This document shows, one piece after another, positions 58,307 to 64,000 of a DNA stretch of 64,000 nucleotides (within the stretch, counting starts at the first letter, position 1; each line of letters starts with the position of its first letter). Origin of the DNA: Planctomycetota bacterium (GTDB lineage: Bacteria; Planctomycetota; Phycisphaerae; SM23-33); the NCBI GenBank assembly GCA_022705325.1, contig JAKJER010000001.1, forward strand, positions 62,001 through 126,000, read 5' to 3'. Below the pieces are notes generated by a model. That model was not told where the DNA came from, searched no databases, and was given only the letters and a program-made list of their open reading frames with translations. The position numbers and the translations under genes are program-made.

Positions 58307-59638
58307 ATGAGCAAGTCCGATCTAAGCCGGCGGGCGTTTCTTGGCCGCGGTCTCTCCGCCGCCGCCGCTCCGTGGATCGTTCCCGCCTCGGTCCTCGGCG
58401 CCGCCGCACCCAGCAATCGCGTCACGCTCGGCTTCATCGGCGTGGGCAACCAGGGCAGCCAGGTGCTCCAGGGGTTCCTCCAGGAAGACGACTGCCAGGT
58501 GCTGGCCGTCTGCGACGTGAACCGGGCCAGCTACGGTTACAAGAGCGACAAGCAGTTCCTCGGGCGCGAGGTCGCCCGCAAGACGGTGGACGAACACTAT
58601 GCCGCCAGCGGCGGGCGCTCGGGCGGCTGCGCGGCGTACATCGACTTCCGCCAGGTGCTGGGCCGGGCGGACATCGACGCGGTCGTGATCGCGGTGCCCG
58701 ACCACTGGCACGCCGTCATGACCTGCGCCGCCGCCCGCGCCGGCAAGGACATCTACTGCGAGAAGCCCCTGAGCCTGACGGTGGAAGACGGGCAGGCCAT
58801 GGTCCGCGAGGTGCGACGATGCGGCGTGGTCCTCCAGGCCGGCACGCACGAGCGGTCCAACGGCGTCTCACGGTTCGCCTGCGAGCTGGTCCGCAACGGC
58901 TACGTCGGGCAGCTCAGGCGGGTCCAGGCCGTGGTCGGCCCGTGGAACAAGACCGCCCCGCCGGCTGACTGGAAGCCGATGGACGTGCCCGAGGACTTCG
59001 ACTACGAGCGATGGCTCGGTCCGGCCCCGTGGGCGCCCTACCACAAGGACCGCTGCCTCTACAACTTCCGCTTCCTGCTGGACTACAGCGGCGGGCAGGT
59101 CACGAATTACGGGGCCCACAGCCTGGACCTGGCCCAGTGGGGCCACGACACGGAGCGCACCGGGCCGGTGGAGGTGGCCGACGCGGGCAGCGTCTGGCCG
59201 AGCGACGGGCTGTTCGACGTGGCGCTGGAGGTCCATTTCCGCGCGCGGTACGCCGACGGCGTGGAGTTGGAGTGCATCACCCGCAAGGAGAACATGTCCA
59301 CGCGGTTCGAGGGGAGCGAGGGCTGGGTGGAGGTGGGCTACGGCGGGTTCCACACGTTTCCCGAGTCGCTCAAGCGGGTGCGCCTGGGCCCCAACGACGT
59401 CCGCCTGTACGCCAGCGCGGGCCACTACCGCAACTTCCTGGACTGCGTGAAGTCCCGGCGCGAGCCGGCCGCCCCGGTCGAGGTCGCCCATCGCTCGGCC
59501 ACGCTCTGCCACCTGGGCAACATCGCCATGCTGCTCAAGCGCCCGCTGAAATGGGACCCGCGGGCCGAGCGGTTCGTCGGCGACGACCAGGCCAACCGCA
59601 TGCTGGGCCGGGCCAGGCGCGCGCCGTGGACGGTGTAA
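58307..59638 (+). CDS. TAT-exported Gfo/Idh/MocA family oxidoreductase
   Basis: A 443-residue NAD(P)-dependent oxidoreductase. The N-terminus SRRAFLGRGLSAAAAPWIVP is a twin-arginine signal, so the folded, cofactor-loaded enzyme is exported. FIGVGNQGSQVLQGF binds the nucleotide; the conserved EKPLSLTVEDG and YSGGQVTNYGAHSLDLAQWG follow. Planctomycetes carry many such paralogues acting on sugars from complex polysaccharides; the substrate is unknown. ATG 58307 follows CAGGAG. Convergent with a small gene. Confidence 0.92.
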   Translation: MSKSDLSRRAFLGRGLSAAAAPWIVPASVLGAAAPSNRVTLGFIGVGNQGSQVLQGFLQEDDCQVLAVCDVNRASYGYKSDKQFLGREVARKTVDEHYAASGGRSGGCAAYIDFRQVLGRADIDAVVIAVPDHWHAVMTCAAARAGKDIYCEKPLSLTVEDGQAMVREVRRCGVVLQAGTHERSNGVSRFACELVRNGYVGQLRRVQAVVGPWNKTAPPADWKPMDVPEDFDYERWLGPAPWAPYHKDRCLYNFRFLLDYSGGQVTNYGAHSLDLAQWGHDTERTGPVEVADAGSVWPSDGLFDVALEVHFRARYADGVELECITRKENMSTRFEGSEGWVEVGYGGFHTFPESLKRVRLGPNDVRLYASAGHYRNFLDCVKSRREPAAPVEVAHRSATLCHLGNIAMLLKRPLKWDPRAERFVGDDQANRMLGRARRAPWTV

Positions 59639-59672
59639 CTCCGCTACGGCGCGGCGCGAGCCGGCGCCCGCG

Positions 59673-59969
59673 TCAATTCCCCACGCCGAGCTTGTGGGCC
59701 TCGATCTCGGCGGTGCTGGTCAGGCGGCGGACGGGGACCATGACGGGCTTCTTCTCCTTGGGGTCGGGGAAGTAGACCCAGGCCGTCCCGGCCGTCGCGT
59801 CGTGCAGAATGTAGGAGGACCCTCCGGCGGTGACGAAGTACCGGCCCTCTTCGCGGGCCGCGCCGGCCGCGGCTGCCGCACGATCGGGCTGGGCGGTGGT
59901 AATCACCGCCGCCAGCGCCACGACCAGCAGGCCGCAGACCACGATCCATTGATACATCTTCCTGTGCAT
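59673..59969 (-). CDS. Small exported or membrane-anchored hypothetical protein
   Basis: A 98-residue protein with an N-terminal hydrophobic helix (residues 6-24, QWIVVCGLLVVALAAVITTA), an Ala-rich stretch and a short soluble domain (EGRYFVTAGGSSYILHDATA, then WVYFPDPKEKKPVMVPV). Family not recognised. ATG 59969 follows GGAAGGG. It lies 23 nt downstream of the AMMECR1 gene on the same strand and is probably co-transcribed with it. Confidence 0.65.
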   Translation of the reverse strand: MHRKMYQWIVVCGLLVVALAAVITTAQPDRAAAAAGAAREEGRYFVTAGGSSYILHDATAGTAWVYFPDPKEKKPVMVPVRRLTSTAEIEAHKLGVGN

Positions 59970-59992
59970 GTTGTCCCTTCCACTAGGCGGTG

Positions 59993-60541
59993 TCATTGGT
60001 CGAACTTCTCGGACGTAAACAGGAACACTTCCGTGTCGCTCTGCCGCCAGGCGCCGGGCTCCAGCCCGGCCTTGCCCGCGCAACACTGGTCAAGGAATTC
60101 TATCGCGTTCCAGCCCTGGTCGGTGGCGACCTCGGGAAGAAAACACCCGGACTGTCCGCCCCGCACGACGTAGATGCCGTGCGTGCCCACTTCCAGCTTC
60201 TCCGGCCGGCGAGTGGGGATCAGCTCCGACAGCACGGAGACCTCGATCCTCAGTCGGCCCAGCTCGCCGGGGGTGATCGGGTTGAAGCGGAATCGCGGAT
60301 CGCGGGTGGCCGCCGCGGCGGCCATCTCCACGATCATCGCCCCCAGCGAGCCCAGCGGGTGGAACGTGCCGATGCACCCCCGCAGCCGCCCCTGGTTGGT
60401 CAGCGTCACGAAGCAGCCTCGCTGCTCGCCCAGCAACCCCGTCGTTTCGGCCCGGGGCAGCGCCTGGCCCGTGACGGCCGCTTCCACCGCCTGCCGCGCC
60501 AGGTGGATCAGCCGCGAGCGATCCTCGGGAGATATTGCCAT
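59993..60541 (-). CDS. amrA: AMMECR1 domain protein (AmmeMemoRadiSam system protein A)
   Basis: A 182-residue AMMECR1-fold protein. Recognised by RGCFVTLTNQGRLRGCIGTF, the family's LRGCIG signature, then DPRFRFNPITPGELGRLRIEVSVLS, QSGCFLPEVATDQGW and FLDQCCAGKAGL. In many bacteria it is encoded with a Memo protein and a radical SAM enzyme (AmmeMemoRadiSam); neither partner is adjacent here. Biochemical role unresolved. A minus-strand TACAAT (60565-60570) lies 24 nt before ATG 60541, which follows AGGAGAGA. Confidence 0.9.
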   Translation of the reverse strand: MAISPEDRSRLIHLARQAVEAAVTGQALPRAETTGLLGEQRGCFVTLTNQGRLRGCIGTFHPLGSLGAMIVEMAAAAATRDPRFRFNPITPGELGRLRIEVSVLSELIPTRRPEKLEVGTHGIYVVRGGQSGCFLPEVATDQGWNAIEFLDQCCAGKAGLEPGAWRQSDTEVFLFTSEKFDQ

Positions 60542-60637
60542 TACGGTCTCTCCTCTTGGCCGACATTGTACCGCGCCGGGCAAGGGCACAACAGACGCTG
60601 CGCGGGCCCGGGTCCGGCACGCCCGTGGAACCCGCGC

Positions 60638-63199
60638 TCACATCACCAGGTTGACGTGGCCCTCCTGGGCCGAGCCCAGGTAGGCGGCCACCCCGCCCTC
60701 TTCGATTCCGTCGATGAGTTCCTCGCGCTTGATGCCCATGAGGTCCATGGACATGGAGCAGGCGACCATCCGCACGCCGGCGCGCCGGGCGGAGTCGATC
60801 AGCTCGCCCAGCGAGGCGACGTGCTTCTTTCGCATGATGCCCTTGATCATTCGCAGGCCCATGCCTCCCATGTTCATCTTGGACAGGCCGAGCTTGTCGG
60901 CCCCGCGGGGCATCATCCAGCCGAACATCCGCTCGATGAGGGTCTTGCGGACGGCGACCTTCTCTCGCCGGCGCAGGACGTTGAGGCCCCAGAAGGTAAA
61001 GAACATGGTGACCTTCGAGCCCATGGCGGCGGCCCCGTTGGCGATGATGAACGAGGCCATGGCCTTGTCGAAGTCGCCGTTGAAGACGAGGATGCTCTTG
61101 TGGCGTTCGGCGTCCGCGGTGGAATGCGGGACGGGGGACGGCTGGGGCAGGCCCCTGGCGACGGCGGCGGACACCGTGCCGTTGTTGCGGGCGACGTCCA
61201 ACAGGCGGTTGCCGGTGGCGGCGCACCAGGCCTCGACGTCGGCGGCGAAGCCGTGGTCGCAGGTGGTGATGCGGACGGCCTGCCCGGGGCGGAGATTCTC
61301 CAACTCGTCGTGCAGGCGCATGATCGGTCCGGGGCACTGGAGTGCGCGGGCGTCGATCTCGCGGACGACCTGGGCGGTGGCGGACGCCCCGCCGCAGCAG
61401 GCCGCGCCGGACGAGGAAGCGCCTCCGGCGCAACACCCGTCCGAAGCCTGGGCCGGGTTCTGGGGCGCCGGCTTGCCGCCGCGGGGCCCGTCGAAGGACG
61501 CGGGCGGCTTCGGCAGGGGCGCCGCGGTTCCTCGATCGGGCCCCTGGCAGTCGCGGAAGGCGAGGTACGTCTTGTATCCGCCGGTCAGGTTGCGGCAGCG
61601 GAAGCCGTGCTGGCTGAGGATGCGGCAGGCCAGGTAGCCGCGCAGGCCGACCTGGCAGAAGGCGAGGATTTCCTTGTCGCGCGGCAGCTCGCCCAGGCGC
61701 CCGCGAAGCTCGTCCACGGGGATGTGCAGCGAGCCGGGGATCGTGCCGGCCTTCACCTCCGGAGCGGTGCGGACGTCCAGCAGGACCTGGTCGGCCCGCG
61801 GGTTGGCGACCTGGTCGTAGTGGGCGAGGAGCACGTCGCCGTCCAGGGCGTTGGAGGCCACGTAGCCGGCGTAGTTGACGGGGTCCTTGGCCGAGCCGTA
61901 GGGCGGAGCGTAGGACAGTTCGAGGTCCGTCAGGTCGCGGACGGTCAAGCCCGCCCGCTGGGCGACGGCGATGACGTCGATCCGCTTGTCCACGCCGCGC
62001 GCTCCGACCGCCTGGGCGCCGAGGATCCGCCCGTCCTTCGGGTCGAACAGGAGCTTCAGGCTCATCGGGACCGCGCCGGGGTAGTAGCCGGCGTGGCTGC
62101 TGGGGTGCACGTAGATCTTCTCGTGGGGCGTCTCGGCGCGGACGAGCTGTTTCTCGGTCAGGCCCGTCAGGCCGATGGTCAGGTCGAAGACCTTGCAGAC
62201 CGCCGTGCCCTGCCCGCCGCGATACGCGCTGGGCCGGCCGAAAGCGTTGTCGGCGGCGATGCGCCCCTGGCGGTTGGCGGGCCCGGCCAGCGGCATCAGG
62301 CTCCGCTGCCCGCTGACGATGTGGGCCGACTCGACCACGTCGCCGACGGCGAAGATGTTCTCGTCGCTGGTCCGCATGTGCTCATCGACGACGATCCCGC
62401 CGGCCGAGCCGATCTCCAGGCCCGCCTCGCGGGCGAGGGCGGCCTCGGGCTTGACGCCCACGGCCAGGACCACCAGGCCCGCCTCGATGCTCTCGCCGGT
62501 GCTCAGCTCGACGTTCAGGCGGTCGCCCTCGCCCTGGCGGACGGCCTTCACCGACTGTCCGAGCCTCAGGTCCACGCCGTTCTGGCGGAGCTGCTGGTGC
62601 AGCGGGACGACCATCTCGGGGTCGGCGATGGCGAAGACCTGCGGCAGCAGCTCGACCAGCGTGGTCTCGATCTTCCGCTCGCGGAGGGCCTCGGCCATCT
62701 CCAGTCCGATGTATCCCCCGCCGACGACGACCGCGCGGCCGGGGTTGGCGGCGTCGACGACCTGCTTGATGCGGTCCATGTCTTCCAGGCTGCGCAGGGT
62801 CATGATGCGCCCGCCGGACATCGGGATGGGCGGGCGGATGGGCTCGGCGCCGGGGCTGAGGATGAGCGCGTCGTAGGGCTGGGTGAACTCCTGTCCGCTC
62901 TCGAGGTCGCGCACGACGACCTGGCGGGCGGCGCGGTCGATCTTCAGCACCTCGTGACGGGTGCGGACGTCGATGTTGTAGCGTTTGCGCAGCCCGTCGG
63001 CCGTCTGGACCAGCAGGCTCTTGCGCTCGGGGATGACCCCGCCGATGTGGTAGGGCAGCCCGCAGTTGGCGAACGAAACGTTCCGCCCCCGCTCGAACAG
63101 GAGGATCTCCGCCTCTTCGGACAGTCTTCTGGCCCTGGCGGCCGCCGACGCGCCGCCGGCTACTCCGCCCACGATCACGATTCTCTTGCGCTGAGTCAT
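60638..63199 (-). CDS. Four-module sulfur protein: CoA-disulfide reductase-like, rhodanese, TusA-like, DsrE-like
   Basis: An 853-residue cytoplasmic fusion. Residues 1-~455 are an FAD/NAD(P)H pyridine nucleotide-disulfide oxidoreductase with GGVAGGASAAARARR and active Cys46 (SFANCGLPYH), as in CoA-disulfide/persulfide reductases. Residues ~465-550 are a rhodanese with Cys515 (FCQVGLRGY). A Cys/Gly linker (~586-609, CCAGG...CCGGA) leads to a TusA-like domain with the CPGP motif at Cys622 and a DsrE/F-like domain (698-853, ILVFNGDFDKAMASFII). The modules are ordered for passing persulfide sulfur. It starts 35 nt after an ArsR regulator gene, in the same operon. ATG 63199 follows TGGAGA. Confidence 0.93.
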   Translation of the reverse strand: MTQRKRIVIVGGVAGGASAAARARRLSEEAEILLFERGRNVSFANCGLPYHIGGVIPERKSLLVQTADGLRKRYNIDVRTRHEVLKIDRAARQVVVRDLESGQEFTQPYDALILSPGAEPIRPPIPMSGGRIMTLRSLEDMDRIKQVVDAANPGRAVVVGGGYIGLEMAEALRERKIETTLVELLPQVFAIADPEMVVPLHQQLRQNGVDLRLGQSVKAVRQGEGDRLNVELSTGESIEAGLVVLAVGVKPEAALAREAGLEIGSAGGIVVDEHMRTSDENIFAVGDVVESAHIVSGQRSLMPLAGPANRQGRIAADNAFGRPSAYRGGQGTAVCKVFDLTIGLTGLTEKQLVRAETPHEKIYVHPSSHAGYYPGAVPMSLKLLFDPKDGRILGAQAVGARGVDKRIDVIAVAQRAGLTVRDLTDLELSYAPPYGSAKDPVNYAGYVASNALDGDVLLAHYDQVANPRADQVLLDVRTAPEVKAGTIPGSLHIPVDELRGRLGELPRDKEILAFCQVGLRGYLACRILSQHGFRCRNLTGGYKTYLAFRDCQGPDRGTAAPLPKPPASFDGPRGGKPAPQNPAQASDGCCAGGASSSGAACCGGASATAQVVREIDARALQCPGPIMRLHDELENLRPGQAVRITTCDHGFAADVEAWCAATGNRLLDVARNNGTVSAAVARGLPQPSPVPHSTADAERHKSILVFNGDFDKAMASFIIANGAAAMGSKVTMFFTFWGLNVLRRREKVAVRKTLIERMFGWMMPRGADKLGLSKMNMGGMGLRMIKGIMRKKHVASLGELIDSARRAGVRMVACSMSMDLMGIKREELIDGIEEGGVAAYLGSAQEGHVNLVM

Positions 63200-63234
63200 G
63201 GATTCTCCACGTGTGCTGGTCACGGTGTTGACCT

Positions 63235-63624
63235 CTAACTGGTCTGCGGGTTTCGGATGTCGCAACAGCGTCGAATGCAGGTGAGCAGTCCGGGCAGGCG
63301 AGGATCGACGATCCTGTAGATCACCGTCCGCCCGCGGCGCTCGCTGTCGAGCAGGTTGTATCCCTTGAGCAGGCGCAGGTGCTCGCAGGCCTGGTGGGGG
63401 GGCAGACCGCACAGCCGGGCGATCTGGTTGACGGTCATCTCGGTCTGCCTGGCCTGGGACTCCATCAGGATGTCCACGATCTGCAGTCGCTGGGGATGGG
63501 CCATCACCTTCAGGCACTCGGCCGCCCGGCACAGGGTCCCCATCGGGACCAGGTCCAGTTCGGGCAGGGGACTCTCCCGGGTGGTGTCATCGCCTCTGGT
63601 TGTCGAACCTTCGTCTTCCATCAT
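63235..63624 (-). CDS. ArsR/SmtB-family transcriptional regulator
   Basis: A 129-residue winged-helix repressor: LKVMAHPQRLQIVDIL, VNQIARLCGLPPHQACEHLR (recognition helix) and RRGRTVIYRI (wing). Cysteines in the N-terminal helix region and in LLTCIRRCCDIRN of the last helix recall the thiol-pair sensors SqrR/BigR that respond to persulfides, in keeping with the downstream sulfur fusion gene. ATG 63624 (ATGATG) is chosen because GAGGT lies upstream and the predicted transcription start (from the promoter at 63643-63670) falls between it and ATG 63642. Confidence 0.88.
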   Translation of the reverse strand: MMEDEGSTTRGDDTTRESPLPELDLVPMGTLCRAAECLKVMAHPQRLQIVDILMESQARQTEMTVNQIARLCGLPPHQACEHLRLLKGYNLLDSERRGRTVIYRIVDPRLPGLLTCIRRCCDIRNPQTS

Positions 63625-63627
63625 TGT

Positions 63628-63670
63628 TGACCTCGAAAACATAATATATCGTGACCTCTCGACATATCAA
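63628..63670 (-). promoter_or_regulatory. Promoter and candidate operator of the arsR-sulfur operon
   Basis: On the minus strand TTGATA (63665-63670), 16-nt spacer, TATATT (63643-63648). Two direct GAGGTCA copies flank the -10 box 24 nt apart, a plausible autoregulatory site. The stretch is AT-rich against its surroundings. Confidence 0.5.
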
Positions 63671-63763
63671 GTAATTTATGGGCGAAAACAGAAAACGCAG
63701 CGATATTTCCGCGTGCCTCCCTTCGCCGCATGGCTTAGAATACAGCCTGAGAGGAGTACCGCG

Positions 63764-64000
63764 ATGAGGCGTAAGGCATTCACCTTGGTTGAGTTGCTGG
63801 TGGTGGTGTCGATCATATCGTTGCTGCTGCTCTTGCTGACCCCCTCGCTTGCCAGGGCCCGCAAGATGACCCGTAACGTTAGCTGCCGATCGAACTTGCA
63901 TCAAATTCAGCTCGCCATGACGCAGTACGTTCAGGCCGCCAAAGGGGACGTATTCCGGTATTACCTGACGTTCGACACGTTCTGGGTCAACCTGCTTCGG
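63764..64000 (+). CDS. Prepilin-like protein, 3' end outside the window
   Basis: 79 codons are visible. MRRKAFTLVELLVVVSIISL is a prepilin leader with cleavage expected before Phe6, followed by ARKMTRNVSCRSNLHQIQLA, matching the genes at 4727 and 25536. ATG 63764 follows GAGAGGAG; a TAGAAT -10 candidate is at 63736-63741. Belongs to the H-X9-DG/DUF1559-like pseudopilins, though the diagnostic C-terminus is not in view. Confidence 0.85.
   Translation, partial: MRRKAFTLVELLVVVSIISLLLLLLTPSLARARKMTRNVSCRSNLHQIQLAMTQYVQAAKGDVFRYYLTFDTFWVNLLR

Noticed and set aside
59990..63238. A 1,082-codon open frame on the plus strand
   Set aside because: It is antisense to amrA and the sulfur fusion gene and has no domain or ribosome binding site.

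Overview
The window is GC-rich bacterial DNA, most likely from a planctomycete and probably from the Phycisphaerae lineage. This is an inference from family content. Three short class-III-prepilin genes with a GFTLxE-type start occur as single dispersed genes (H-X9-DG type), four secreted proteins end in PEP-CTERM sorting signals, and there is a TAT-exported Gfo/Idh/MocA oxidoreductase, a beta-helix protein and an F5/8C-bearing glycosidase-like protein. Rubrerythrin, desulfoferrodoxin, flavodiiron protein and an Etf/acyl-CoA dehydrogenase set point to an anaerobe or micro-oxic fermenter exposed to oxygen. No rRNA, tRNA, CRISPR array, transposase or prophage was seen.

Layout. 1-5.5 kb: end of a glycosidase-like gene, a small membrane protein, a 3-beta-HSD-like SDR and a prepilin-like gene. 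5.6-16.9 kb: a long minus-strand block that reads unknown membrane protein, DUF6263-like lipoprotein-type protein, mfd, polyprenyl synthase, dxs and aspS. 17-22.1 kb: an MscS channel (frameshifted) and an SLC12-type cation-chloride transporter, bracketed by two paralogous unknown membrane proteins. 22.2-28 kb: galE, a four-helix-bundle protein, an SGNH hydrolase, a prepilin-like gene and a catalytically degenerate GspE/PilB relative with an N-terminal HTH.

28-45.3 kb is the functional core. Rubrerythrin, a Cu/Zn-type permease, an exported thiol peroxidase, desulfoferrodoxin, cytochrome bd (cydAB), two ferritin-like proteins, a flavodiiron protein and Fe/Mn-SOD together remove O2, superoxide and peroxide and store iron. 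Within it lies etfB-etfA-[GxxExxY gene]-acyl-CoA dehydrogenase for beta-oxidation or electron bifurcation, and a membrane-anchored TIR protein. 45.3-56.3 kb is a surface and secretion block: a GspG-like pilin, a right-handed beta-helix protein and three PEP-CTERM proteins, two of them very large and repetitive. 56.4-64 kb: gpsA, a PTS EIIA, an oxidoreductase, AMMECR1, an ArsR regulator in an operon with a four-module sulfur-handling fusion protein, and the start of another prepilin-like gene.

The most unusual signal is structural. About a dozen short tandem arrays with units of 7, 8 or 9 nt, in unrelated sequence families, sit tightly at gene borders. They lie immediately beside start or stop codons, overlap stop codons, or run in frame through mfd. 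Several occur as inverted pairs. Two such 9-nt inverted pairs bracket small orphan genes, a four-helix-bundle protein and a GxxExxY nuclease-fold protein. This looks like an uncharacterised class of repeat-bounded cassette.
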